NCBI GenBank assembly: GCA_902776375.1
Contig: CACYPV010000006.1
Location: 64,893 to 128,892, forward strand
Origin: an uncultured Ruminococcus sp.
GTDB taxonomy: Bacteria > Bacillota > Clostridia > Oscillospirales > Acutalibacteraceae
Direction of reading: 5' to 3'
Length of the DNA stretch: 64,000 nt
The position numbers and the translations under genes are program-made. Below the pieces are notes generated by a model that was not told the origin of the DNA, ran no database searches, and saw only the letters and a program-made list of their open reading frames with translations. This document shows positions 23,431-31,691 of this stretch, in pieces (within the stretch, counting starts at the first letter, position 1; every line of letters begins with the position of its first letter).

Positions 23431-24756
23431 ATGAGTGACCGAAATAATTCCGATTACTATAATTTTGACAACTATGACGAGAGCATAGACAGCCGCGAAT
23501 ACCGCCGCCGTCAGCCTGACCGCAGAAACAACAGGAACACCACCATGAACGGCAGACCGCCGTACAACAAGCGCAGACCGAGCAAGCGCAGGATGCGCGC
23601 GAGAACGCGCAACCGCATTATCATGGTAGCTACAGGCGTGCTGGCTATCACGCTGGTCATCGTGCTTTTGGTTTTGATGATAAGGTCGTGCAATCCCGGC
23701 GGAAGCTCAACCAACGCCAGCACGGAAACCAAGCCCGCGGAAACGACTACTACCGTTGCGGCGACCAAGAGCGCGAACGCGGCTCCCGTCAATTCCGACA
23801 AGCTCGCCATCGACAATTTCATCCCCGCCAATCCGACCGACAACAACGCGTCGGGATATATAGCAAACGCCATTTACGTTTGGAACAATCAGGCGTTTGA
23901 GCTGTTCGGCGGCAGCGAGGACACCGTAGAGGGTTACGTTGATATGGTAAACGATCTTTCGGGCAAGCTGACGGGCATGAACGTTTACAGCATGATAATC
24001 CCCAACCACACCGAAATGGGTCTTCCCGCAAGGCTCAAGGACAGCGGCGACGCCCCCACCACCTCGCAGGCGGACAACATCAAGACCGCTTACGCGGCAA
24101 TGGACAAGAGCAAGGTCACTCCCATCAACGCCTACAACTATCTGTCTGAGCACTGCAACGACTACATCTACTTCAAGTCAGACCACCACTGGACGGGACT
24201 CGGCTCCTACTACGCCTACACGGCGTTCGCCGACACTCTCGGTATGCCGAAGCTTGCGCTCGAGGACTGCACCGAAGGCACGATAGACGGCTTTACGGGC
24301 TCGCTTTACAACTACGCTGAGGGAATCGACACCGACACGGTGCACTACTGGCAGTTCCCGTATTCGGTCACGATGGACATCACCGATGATTACGGCAACA
24401 CGCAGACCTACGACAGCCCCTATTTTGAGGGCGAAGAGGGCGGCAGCTTAGCCTACGGCGTATTCATCTTCGGCGACAATCCGCTGACAGTGATGAAGTC
24501 AAGCTCGGACAAGGCTACAGCCGGAAGAAAGATAGCGGTCATAAAGGAGAGCTACGGCAACGCGTTTGTGCCCTATTTGACCTGCAACTATGAGGAAGTA
24601 CATGTGTGCGACCTGCGCTCATTCCGAGACGCGTCCAGCGTAGACTTCCCGACCTATTGCAGAAATAACGGCATAACCGACGTGCTGTTCCTCAACGGTG
24701 TGATGAGCGCCAACAACGCCGACCACTTTGACAGCATTGAAGCGATGTTCAACTGA
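23431..24756 (+). CDS. Membrane-anchored DHHW-family (SGNH-like) protein
   Basis: 441 residues. A charged Arg/Asn-rich cytoplasmic N-terminus (~1-58), one transmembrane segment (~60-85), a Ser/Thr/Ala-rich linker, then an extracellular domain with the DHHW motif at residues 251-254 (KSDHHWTGLGSYYAY) and a later KESYGNAFVPYL segment that carries the SGNH-like Ser-Asn region. DHHW proteins resemble AlgX/AlgJ acetylesterase-like enzymes and are linked to O-acetylation of cell-surface polysaccharides. No exopolysaccharide genes are nearby. Start at ATG 23431 with AAAAGG upstream. Could be an orphan acetyltransferase partner for wall polymers. Confidence 0.8.
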   Translation: MSDRNNSDYYNFDNYDESIDSREYRRRQPDRRNNRNTTMNGRPPYNKRRPSKRRMRARTRNRIIMVATGVLAITLVIVLLVLMIRSCNPGGSSTNASTETKPAETTTTVAATKSANAAPVNSDKLAIDNFIPANPTDNNASGYIANAIYVWNNQAFELFGGSEDTVEGYVDMVNDLSGKLTGMNVYSMIIPNHTEMGLPARLKDSGDAPTTSQADNIKTAYAAMDKSKVTPINAYNYLSEHCNDYIYFKSDHHWTGLGSYYAYTAFADTLGMPKLALEDCTEGTIDGFTGSLYNYAEGIDTDTVHYWQFPYSVTMDITDDYGNTQTYDSPYFEGEEGGSLAYGVFIFGDNPLTVMKSSSDKATAGRKIAVIKESYGNAFVPYLTCNYEEVHVCDLRSFRDASSVDFPTYCRNNGITDVLFLNGVMSANNADHFDSIEAMFN

Positions 24757-24788
24757 TTTGAAACTACCCTGAGAAAGGAGGAGACGGA

Positions 24789-25484
24789 ATGATAGCGGAA
24801 AACGTCAGAGGAACGCTGTACGGAAGCATTGCCGACGGACTGTACTCCGCGTACGTCAGCTCGTCGGTCATCAGCAACCGCAGCGCGTACGTAGTGACGC
24901 GCAAGCGGATAAAAGAGTTCTTTGACGGCGTTGTCGTTGCCGTCGCCGAATTTGAGGGTATGTCCGGAGAGCGGCTGATAATTGCCCAGCCGGGAGAGAT
25001 ATTTTACGAGCCCGAGCTGAGGGATCGGCTTTCAAAGCTGAGAAACGTCAAGATAAAATCTATGCGCTGCCTTTACGAAAAATCCTGCGGCGGAATAATC
25101 TTCTACAAGACCAAGCAGAACACAAAGATACTGCTTGTAAAAAACAATAACGGAAGATACTGGAGCTTTCCCAAGGGTCATATAGAACAGGGCGAGACCG
25201 AGCAGGAGACCGCTATCCGCGAGATAAAGGAGGAAACCGGACTTGACGTGACGCTGGTGAACAACTTCCGCGAGATAAGCGAGTACTGCCCCTTTGGCAA
25301 GATACGCAAGCGCGTGGTGTTCTTCCTTGCGCGGGCGTTCACCGACAACGTGAAGATACAGGAGGAGGAGATCGACAGCTTTATCTGGGTAGATTTGCAG
25401 CAGGCGCGCAAGCTGTGCTCTTACGACAACGACCTGCGCATAATCGATAAAGCCGAAACGACCATCCACCTTATGAGAAACTAA
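24789..25484 (+). CDS. Nudix hydrolase with N-terminal extension
   Basis: 231 residues. The Nudix domain covers about 95-225: WSFPKGHIEQGE then AIREIKEETGLDV, an intact box. It is of the Ap4A/dinucleotide-polyphosphate type by the FPKGH lead-in. The first ~95 residues are an extra domain without clear match (MIAENVRGTLYG, VTRKRIKEFF). It has the strong ribosome binding site GAAAGGAGGAG and follows the DHHW gene by 32 bp, so it is probably on the same transcript. Function of the extension unknown. Confidence 0.82.
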   Translation: MIAENVRGTLYGSIADGLYSAYVSSSVISNRSAYVVTRKRIKEFFDGVVVAVAEFEGMSGERLIIAQPGEIFYEPELRDRLSKLRNVKIKSMRCLYEKSCGGIIFYKTKQNTKILLVKNNNGRYWSFPKGHIEQGETEQETAIREIKEETGLDVTLVNNFREISEYCPFGKIRKRVVFFLARAFTDNVKIQEEEIDSFIWVDLQQARKLCSYDNDLRIIDKAETTIHLMRN

Positions 25485-25530
25485 ACCGCGACTTCTCTTA
25501 TAACTTAAATGAACCAAGAGGTAAACAAGC

Positions 25531-26094
25531 ATGAAAAAAGCTAAAATAATATCCGCAATAGCGGCGGCGATACTGGCTGTTTCGTCCGCGGCTATGCTGA
25601 GCGGCTGCGGCGGCGGCAGCTCGAGCAAGACAAGCAGCTCGTCAAGCGCCGCGGATACCACAGCGGCACCGACGACGACCGGATCCGCCTACGGCGACGA
25701 GAACGGGGACTTTACCGAAACGCCGAACGACGATCCGCAGGCGACCGGCGAAGAGCTGAGTCAGGAAACGCAGGAAGACATTGATTACACCATCGACGAC
25801 GATATCGCCGAGGACGAAAAGCACGGCGATATCACTAGCAGTCAGGCGGCTCAGACCGCTCTTCAAAACAGCGGATACGGTATGGACGTCACCTTGGTTG
25901 AGCCCGCCGAGTACAACGATGAGGACTGCTGGCACGTGGTCGTAAAGGATACCGAGGGAAAATACATCAACTGCTATGTTGGCAGCGCGATGTTTGTGTC
26001 CATCCCGCAGGACGATCCCCAAGACCCCTACGCCGACGTTGAAGGCTACTACGACTTCGGAGGCGGCGGAGGCGCCGACAGAGCTGAGCCCTGA
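25531..26094 (+). CDS. Acidic lipoprotein
   Basis: 187 residues. Lipoprotein signal peptide with lipobox LSGC (Cys26), then a Ser/Thr linker and an acidic domain containing SSQAAQTAL and a CWHVVVKD...YINCYV strand pair which resembles PepSY-like folds. C-terminus Gly-rich. Outer-face membrane lipoprotein; function unknown. It ends an apparent three-gene unit starting at 23431 and is followed by a clear terminator. Confidence 0.75.
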   Translation: MKKAKIISAIAAAILAVSSAAMLSGCGGGSSSKTSSSSSAADTTAAPTTTGSAYGDENGDFTETPNDDPQATGEELSQETQEDIDYTIDDDIAEDEKHGDITSSQAAQTALQNSGYGMDVTLVEPAEYNDEDCWHVVVKDTEGKYINCYVGSAMFVSIPQDDPQDPYADVEGYYDFGGGGGADRAEP

Positions 26095-26115
26095 TGGAAT
26101 TTTAAAATAACACCC

Positions 26116-26150
26116 ACAGCCGTGAGCAAGCTTCGCGGCTGTTATTTTTT
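26116..26150 (+). terminator. Intrinsic terminator
   Basis: Stem ACAGCCGTGA/TCGCGGCTGT with a 7-base loop followed by TATTTTTT. The stretch 26151-26366 behind it is AT-rich and holds no gene that I can support. Confidence 0.88.
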
Positions 26151-26366
26151 GCAAGTTTTTACTACTTTTGTCGCGCGTCGGGTATGTGGTCAGCAAAGCA
26201 GAGCAATAATTTACATGATCTTTCGTTTTATTACATCGCCGCTTTTATAGACTATATTTCTGATTTTTGCAATTATTTGCGCAAGCTCTCGACTAATTAT
26301 GACAAGGAATGAATAGTTGCACAATGAGCATAAGCAAATAACGCAAATCATTATACAATAATACCA

Positions 26367-26395
26367 GTGACATTTTGCGCTTTTTGGTGTATAAT
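26367..26395 (+). promoter_or_regulatory. Promoter before the broken membrane-protein gene
   Basis: GTGACA (26367-26372), 17 bp spacer, TATAAT (26390-26395). Transcription would run through the frameshifted gene at 26475 into the DUF3783 gene. Confidence 0.55.
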
Positions 26396-26474
26396 GAAAT
26401 AAAGTGAATAGCACCGTTTTACCTGATTGCTGATAACGTGCAAAAGATCACGCGCTTCAGAAGGTTCTGAAAAA

Positions 26475-26692
26475 ATGTTTATCATTCTGATTTCGCTTTT
26501 TCGCTAATTATCGACTTCATCTTCTTCAGCTACTGCGGACTATCCGTCGGCGGCTTCGAGGACGACTCTGACCAACCGAGATACCTGAAATATCCTGTGT
26601 TTTACACGGGCGCAGGCATTGTTTATCCGTATGCTGTCTGCATATCATATTTTGCCGGTCGGCAGCTTGCAAAGGCGGCTGATTTGTGTTAA
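26475..26692 (+). pseudogene. Small membrane-protein gene with a one-base frameshift
   Basis: The ATG frame gives MFIILISLF and stops at once; the +1 frame then stays open to a TAA at 26690-26692 and gives a plausible membrane protein (LIIDFIFFSYCGLS, a polar loop, YPYAVCISYFAGRQLA). The two frames join if one T is added to the five-T run near 26499, giving about 73 residues with two hydrophobic segments. I read it as a gene broken by a homopolymer deletion; a sequencing error or slippage during expression are alternatives. No family recognised. Confidence 0.5.
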
Positions 26693-26730
26693 AATATGGT
26701 TAGATAACGATGTGCTTCAGGGGTGAAAAA

Positions 26731-27102
26731 ATGGCAGAGGTCTTATTATTCAACATCGAAAAAAGCAAGGCAGTAAAGATAAAAATGCTTTGCCGCAAGT
26801 TCTTCATGGAAGCCACAGAGGTTTCAAACGAGGATTTCGGCTGCACAATTTCCTACCTTCTCGGCATGTCAGAGGACAGAGAAGGGGCTGAGAATTCGGA
26901 TTTTTCCGAGGAGATGCTCTACTTTGCCGATGTAAACGGCGGACTTTTAAGCATCTTCCTCGAACAACTCAAACGCAGGAAGGCAAATGTCGCATTAAAG
27001 GCGGTAAAAACACCGACCAACGTGAATTTCACGGCTTATGAGCTGTACAGAGAAATCTCTGCCGAACGAGAAGCGATAGCCCGCGGCGAGTCCGCACACT
27101 GA
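26731..27102 (+). CDS. DUF3783-domain protein
   Basis: 123 residues. The C-terminal signature LKAVKTPTNVNFTAYELYRE marks the DUF3783 family of Clostridia, whose function is unknown. Preceding part: LLFNIEKSKAVKIKMLC. Start at 26731 with AGGGGTG upstream; the in-frame ATG at 26710 lacks a ribosome binding site. Likely cytoplasmic. It stands between the broken membrane-protein gene and two terminators. Confidence 0.8.
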   Translation: MAEVLLFNIEKSKAVKIKMLCRKFFMEATEVSNEDFGCTISYLLGMSEDREGAENSDFSEEMLYFADVNGGLLSIFLEQLKRRKANVALKAVKTPTNVNFTAYELYREISAEREAIARGESAH

Positions 27103-27125
27103 TTTTTTAGCACTTTACTCAGTTG

Positions 27126-27149
27126 AACCGCCCGAGAAATCGGGCGGTT
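27126..27149 (+). terminator. First of two terminators
   Basis: Perfect AACCGCCCG/CGGGCGGTT stem with AGAAAT loop, followed by TGATACG; T-tract is short. Confidence 0.7.
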
Positions 27150-27176
27150 TGATACGTTATACCCTATAATAAGCAG

Positions 27177-27213
27177 ACCGCCCTGACCGTTACGGTTCGG
27201 GCGGTTTGTCTTT
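27177..27213 (+). terminator. Second terminator, similar stem
   Basis: ACCGCCC/GGGCGGT stem with a loop that itself pairs (GACCGTTACGGTTC), followed by TTGTCTTT. Its stem repeats that of the first terminator 50 bp upstream. Confidence 0.7.
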
Positions 27214-27523
27214 AGCTGCAATAATCCTCCAGCGCTTTTTCCAGCTCCTGACGGGTGTCGGCGGATATTCCCGCCTTAAGCTTTTTGGCGTCCTGCTTGG
27301 GAAGCGAGGCTATATGAGTTGAAGTGATTTTAAGCGGCTTGTCCTCCCCCGCCTTGAACACCGCTATTTTGCCGTTGTAATCGCGCAGCAGGTATCCTAC
27401 GCTCTGCGTTTCTTCCGACGAAGCTTCGGGCGGCGGATCCGCCGAAACGGGAGAAGTATATATGGCTTCGGCGCACACACAGGTTATGAGGATCAAGCCC
27501 GTTGCGGCAAGCAGTTTTTTCAT
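27212..27523 (-). CDS. Small secreted protein, BofC C-terminal-like
   Basis: 103 residues. Signal peptide (about 1-28, MKKLLAATGLILITC...SPVSA), a short Pro/Glu/Ser linker, then a domain with YLLRDYNGKIAVF, a strand, SLPKQDAKKL and a helix ending with LEDYCS. This small domain is common in clostridial exported proteins and resembles the C-terminal domain of the forespore signalling protein BofC, although I cannot confirm the match. No partner gene adjacent. Translation start supported by AAAAGGGG upstream. Confidence 0.6.
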   Translation of the reverse strand: MKKLLAATGLILITCVCAEAIYTSPVSADPPPEASSEETQSVGYLLRDYNGKIAVFKAGEDKPLKITSTHIASLPKQDAKKLKAGISADTRQELEKALEDYCS

Positions 27524-27670
27524 ACAAATACCCCTTTTTAGGTCTTTTATTTGTATTATCGGCGTTTTGGTCGTGATTATTCACTCTTTTTCATAAAATT
27601 AAACGCCGCACAGGGGTATTTTTCTCAAAAAAATTTCATTTTATATATTTATTTTTTCGCGCCGAGGTGG

Positions 27671-27676
27671 TATAAT
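27671..27676 (+). promoter_or_regulatory. -10 element before the penicillin-binding protein gene
   Basis: TATAAT preceded by TGG (extended -10 like). No convincing -35 box is visible at the expected distance. Confidence 0.45.
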
Positions 27677-27733
27677 ATATGATAAATATGTTTATGATGT
27701 TTATTAATATTTTTTACTCAAAAAGGAGTTAGT

Positions 27734-30211
27734 ATGCGAAATAAACGTGAAACGGATATCAGTAACTACACTGATAAAACCACCGACGCCGCATCGGCTT
27801 CCGATAAGAGGACCGAAAGCGGAGCCAAACGAGTCTTAAAGACGCTGGGCAAGGTTTTGCTCACGGTGTTCTGCGTCTGCTTTATCGCAGGCGTGATCAC
27901 GCTTGCTACGCTGGGCATTTATATTTATCATTTGGCGTCGGAGCCTACGGGTATTGACCTTAAGGCGAAGTCGCTGAACCAGACCAGCCACATTTTTGTC
28001 AGAGACAGCAAAACGGGCGAGTTCACCGAGCGGCAAAAGCTTTACGACGTTGAAAACCGCATTTGGGTCGACTACGCCGACATCCCGCAGTATATGAAGG
28101 ACGCTCAGGTCACTATTGAGGACAAGCGCTTTTTTGACCACAAGGGCGTTGACTGGACCAGAACGCTGTCGGCTATGGGATCGCTTATCACCGGCTCGAG
28201 CTCATACGGCGGCTCTACCATAACCCAGCAGCTTATCAAGAACATCACCGACGACAACGAGGTTTCTATCAACCGTAAGCTCAGGGAGATATGCAAGGCG
28301 ATAAAGCTTGAGCAGGAATACTCGAAGGAGCAGATACTTGAGGCGTACCTTAACGTAGTTAACTACGGCAACAACTGCCAGGGCGTTGAGGCTGCGGCGC
28401 AGCTCTACTTCGGCAAGAGCATAAAGGACTGCTCGCTCGCGCAGTGCGTGGCGATTGCGGGTATCACGCAGAACCCCTCGCACTGGAACCCGCTGATATA
28501 TCCCGAGCACAACCTTGTGCGCCGCGAGAACATCCTGTACGAGATGTACGACCAACAGAAGATCACAAAGGAAGAGCTTGAAGCGGCGATCGCCGAATCT
28601 AAGAATATGACCTTTGTGGGCTTCTCCTCAGACCACGACGACGATGACGACGAGGAAGAGGAAGATAAGGTACAAAACTGGTACTACAACCAGATGATCT
28701 ACGACCTGCGCGCCGACCTTGCGAAGCTTTATAACATAAGCGAGGGCGCGGCGAGTGAAAAAATATACACCGAGGGTCTTAACATTTACAGCGCGATGGA
28801 CGAGCAGATGCAGGACTTCATCGAGGCTGAGGCGCTGAACCTTGACAGGACGGCAGACCCCGATATCCAGATAGGTTCGGTGCTTATGGACTTTGACGGC
28901 AGAGTCATCGCGACCGTGGGCAGCTCGCTGCGCAAGACCGGTCCGCTCGACTGGGACCGCGCGACGCACTCGACCTTGCAGCCGGGTTCATCTATCAAGC
29001 CCGTGCTGGTATATCCGATGGCTATCGAAAAGCGCCAGCTTTACTACTCTTCGGTCGTACTTGACGAACCTGTAGACGACTACAAAACCGACGAGAACGG
29101 CAAGAAGATCGCCGGTCCTAAGAACGCATACACCGGCTATTTGGGCGAAATGCTGCTGCCCGACGCCATTGAGCGCTCCTCGAACGCAACTGCCGTTCAG
29201 GTGCTCAAAATGATCGGCGGCCCCGGCGAAGCGTTTGATCAGGCAACCAAAAAGATGGGCTTCAAAAAGCTTGACGAAGCGGATTCGTATCAGATCGGTT
29301 CGCTTTCCATCGGCGGTATGGTCGGCGGCGTAAGCGTGCGCGAAATGGCGGCGGCTTACACCTATATGGGCAACGGCGGACTGTACTACCACCCCTACAC
29401 CTACGAATACGTGACCGACAGCGAAGGCAACGTTATCATCGACAACCGCGACGTCGTTCCGGAACAGGCGTACTCGAGCGAAACGGCTACCATAATGAAC
29501 CGTTTGCTCCACTACAACATGGAAATGGCGCCCTCGACGGGTCACACCTCGGCGTACAACGCTGTGATCGAAGGCTGGGACATCGTGGGCAAGACCGGTA
29601 CCACCGACGAAGACAAGGACTGCTGGTACTGCGGACTGTCCCCCTACGCTGTAATGGCTACGTGGACAGGCTTTGACGTGCCTGCCACCATAAATGATAA
29701 AACTCGCTCGGCGAAGTTCTTCAGAACCGTAATGAGCGAATATTTGAAGGATAAAAAGCAAAAGTCGTACGCTTTGTCGCCAAAGGCAAAGCCCGCGTCA
29801 TACAACCCCACCACGGGCTATATCATCTCGACTGAAAATCTGTTTGAGCCGTATGTCGGCTATTACGTTGAGGACAACATGCCCCCGTTCGGCGATTCTT
29901 ATTACGAGGCTTACACCTACGGCGGCGACTATGTTCCCGACGTGACCTATGAGGGCAATCCCGACGATTATGTTCCCGAACCCGGCACCGAAGGCGATCC
30001 AGGAGTAGATCCGGGCGCTGATCCCGGCGGCGGCGCTGAAGGCGGCGGTGCCGAAGGCGGCGGCGACGCAGGAGGCGACGCGGGCGGTGACGCAGGAGGC
30101 GACGCCGGAGGCGGAGATGCCGGAGGCGGCGGAGGCGCTGAAGGCGGCGGCGGAGATGCCGGCGGAGGCGGCGGAACCCCGGCGCCCGGCGGAGACGGCG
30201 CTCAACCGTAG
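27734..30211 (+). CDS. Class A penicillin-binding protein (glycosyltransferase-transpeptidase) with Gly-rich tail
   Basis: 825 residues. Cytoplasmic start, transmembrane segment ~38-65, GT51 domain with VTIEDKRFFDHKGVDW and GGSTITQQLIKN, then the transpeptidase domain with SSIK near residue 419 (SxxK), RSSNAT near 481 (SxN) and KTGTT near 620. It polymerises and crosslinks peptidoglycan outside the membrane. An acidic loop (DDDDDEEEED) lies between the domains. The last ~90 residues are almost only Gly, Ala, Asp, Glu and Pro (GGDAGGDAGG, EGGG), a low-complexity extracellular tail of unknown role. Clear start with AAAAAGGAG. Single-gene unit. Confidence 0.95.
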   Translation: MRNKRETDISNYTDKTTDAASASDKRTESGAKRVLKTLGKVLLTVFCVCFIAGVITLATLGIYIYHLASEPTGIDLKAKSLNQTSHIFVRDSKTGEFTERQKLYDVENRIWVDYADIPQYMKDAQVTIEDKRFFDHKGVDWTRTLSAMGSLITGSSSYGGSTITQQLIKNITDDNEVSINRKLREICKAIKLEQEYSKEQILEAYLNVVNYGNNCQGVEAAAQLYFGKSIKDCSLAQCVAIAGITQNPSHWNPLIYPEHNLVRRENILYEMYDQQKITKEELEAAIAESKNMTFVGFSSDHDDDDDEEEEDKVQNWYYNQMIYDLRADLAKLYNISEGAASEKIYTEGLNIYSAMDEQMQDFIEAEALNLDRTADPDIQIGSVLMDFDGRVIATVGSSLRKTGPLDWDRATHSTLQPGSSIKPVLVYPMAIEKRQLYYSSVVLDEPVDDYKTDENGKKIAGPKNAYTGYLGEMLLPDAIERSSNATAVQVLKMIGGPGEAFDQATKKMGFKKLDEADSYQIGSLSIGGMVGGVSVREMAAAYTYMGNGGLYYHPYTYEYVTDSEGNVIIDNRDVVPEQAYSSETATIMNRLLHYNMEMAPSTGHTSAYNAVIEGWDIVGKTGTTDEDKDCWYCGLSPYAVMATWTGFDVPATINDKTRSAKFFRTVMSEYLKDKKQKSYALSPKAKPASYNPTTGYIISTENLFEPYVGYYVEDNMPPFGDSYYEAYTYGGDYVPDVTYEGNPDDYVPEPGTEGDPGVDPGADPGGGAEGGGAEGGGDAGGDAGGDAGGDAGGGDAGGGGGAEGGGGDAGGGGGTPAPGGDGAQP

Positions 30212-30260
30212 CGCAAAACCAAATATCTATGTTAGCTAAAGGATGATCATTAGCGTCTGA

Positions 30261-30300
30261 CGGCGGGAATTTGTCACTCCCGCCGCCAAACACTGTTTGG
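30261..30300 (+). promoter_or_regulatory. Two hairpins in the hom leader
   Basis: CGGCGGGA/TCCCGCCG (30261-30285) followed by CCAAACA/TGTTTGG (30286-30300), placed just before the ribosome binding site of hom. The first may end the preceding transcript, though it lacks a T-tract. No known riboswitch (lysine, threonine T-box) can be recognised. Confidence 0.4.
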
Positions 30301-30316
30301 AAAGGTAAGGTAAATT

Positions 30317-31540
30317 ATGGTATCAGTAGCAATTATGGGTCACGGCGTTGTTGGCTCAGGCGTAGCCGAGATACTTCTCACACATAAGCAAAAGCTGTTT
30401 TCGGCTATCGGAGAGGAAATATACATAAAGAAAATTCTGGATTTAAGAGAATTCCCCGACAGCCCCATCGCGGACAGGTTCACAAAGGACTTTGAGGAGA
30501 TCATCAAGGATCTTGAGATCCGCGTTGTGGTAGAGGTCATGGGCGGACTTAACCCCGCATATGATTTTGTTAAGCGCTGCCTTAAGGCGGGCAAGAGCGT
30601 TGTGACCTCAAACAAAGAGCTTGTAGCCGCGCACGGCGCCGAGCTTTTGGCTATAGCCAAGGAAGAAAACGTAAACTTCATGTTTGAAGCCAGCGTAGGC
30701 GGCGGTATCCCGATAATCCGCCCGATGAACCAATGCCTTGTGGCGAACAACGTACACGAGGTCGCGGGTATTCTCAACGGCACCACAAACTTCATCCTCA
30801 CCAAGATGATACAGGAAGGTATGCAGTTTGAGGAAGCGCTGAAGCTTGCGCAGGAGCTCGGCTTTGCGGAGCGCAATCCCGCCGCGGATATCGAGGGACA
30901 CGACGCCTGCCGCAAGATATGTATTCTGGCTTCGCTGGCATACGGCAAGCATGTTTATCCCGAGAGCGTCCACACCGAGGGCATTACGGAGATAACGCTT
31001 GACGACGTAAACCTCGCTGAGGCGTTCGGCTATGTTATCAAGCTTATCGGCAAGGTCAAGAAGCTTGACGACGGCAAGATCGATATCATGACCGCTCCGA
31101 TGCTTGTTCCGTTCAAGAGCCAGCTTTCGAATATCGACAATGAATTCAACGGCATCATGGTTCGCGGAGACTGCACGGGAGACGTTGTGTTCTACGGCAA
31201 GGGCGCGGGCAAGCTTCCCACCGCGAGCGCGGTCGTTGCAGACGTCGTTGACTGCTGCAAGCACCTTAAAGCGAGGCGCTTCCTGTTCTGGGCAGACGGC
31301 GACGGCAGCAACATCATCGACTACCGCGACAGCGTATCGGCTATGTTCGTCCGCGTTACAGGCGACGGCGCCGAAGCAAAGGCGGAAAAGGTATTCGGAA
31401 ATATCGATGTCCGCAAGGACGGCGATATGACCGCCTTCATCACAGGCGAAATGACCCTCAGAGAATTTGAGGACAAGTGCAAGACGCTCGAAAATGACGG
31501 CGTAAAGGTACTGTCGCAAATCAGAGTAGGAGACATTTAA
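30317..31540 (+). CDS. hom: Homoserine dehydrogenase
   Basis: 407 residues. NAD(P)-binding start MGHGVVGSGVAE, TSNKELVAAHG, catalytic-region NGTTNFILTKM and the AFGYVIKLIGK block, and a C-terminal ACT-like regulatory domain (from about 330). Reduces aspartate semialdehyde to homoserine on the way to threonine and methionine. aspartate kinase (lysC) follows 150 bp downstream, so two steps of the aspartate family pathway are side by side. The ACT domain suggests feedback control by threonine. Confidence 0.97.
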   Translation: MVSVAIMGHGVVGSGVAEILLTHKQKLFSAIGEEIYIKKILDLREFPDSPIADRFTKDFEEIIKDLEIRVVVEVMGGLNPAYDFVKRCLKAGKSVVTSNKELVAAHGAELLAIAKEENVNFMFEASVGGGIPIIRPMNQCLVANNVHEVAGILNGTTNFILTKMIQEGMQFEEALKLAQELGFAERNPAADIEGHDACRKICILASLAYGKHVYPESVHTEGITEITLDDVNLAEAFGYVIKLIGKVKKLDDGKIDIMTAPMLVPFKSQLSNIDNEFNGIMVRGDCTGDVVFYGKGAGKLPTASAVVADVVDCCKHLKARRFLFWADGDGSNIIDYRDSVSAMFVRVTGDGAEAKAEKVFGNIDVRKDGDMTAFITGEMTLREFEDKCKTLENDGVKVLSQIRVGDI

Positions 31541-31544
31541 TTTT

Positions 31545-31610
31545 AGAGTTAAGAGTTAAGAGTTGAGAGTTGAGAGTTGGTTCCAAGTTCAAAGTGAAAA
31601 GTTCAAAGTG
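31545..31610. repeat. Heptad tandem repeat AGAGTTA/AGAGTTG
   Basis: Five units of 7 bp (31545-31580), followed by a 14 bp repeat unit AAGTTCAAAGTGAA (31584-31610), in the 151 bp spacer between hom and lysC. No promoter of good quality is seen in the spacer. Confidence 0.75.
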
Positions 31611-31691
31611 TATGCACACGGCATTATTGATCGGAGCATGCGACCCTTAACTGCAAATTATTAATCGTTAATTCAAAAAGGAGTATAGCAC

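Noticed and set aside
26211..26414. 67-codon minus-strand frame in the AT-rich spacer
   Set aside because: No ribosome binding site and no recognisable protein feature; overlaps a plus-strand promoter.
26260..26420. tRNA-like or other structured RNA in the 26151-26474 spacer
   Set aside because: No cloverleaf or terminator-bound hairpin set was found.
30212..30316. Lysine or threonine riboswitch/T-box before hom
   Set aside because: Only two short hairpins are present; the leader is too short and no conserved element can be seen.
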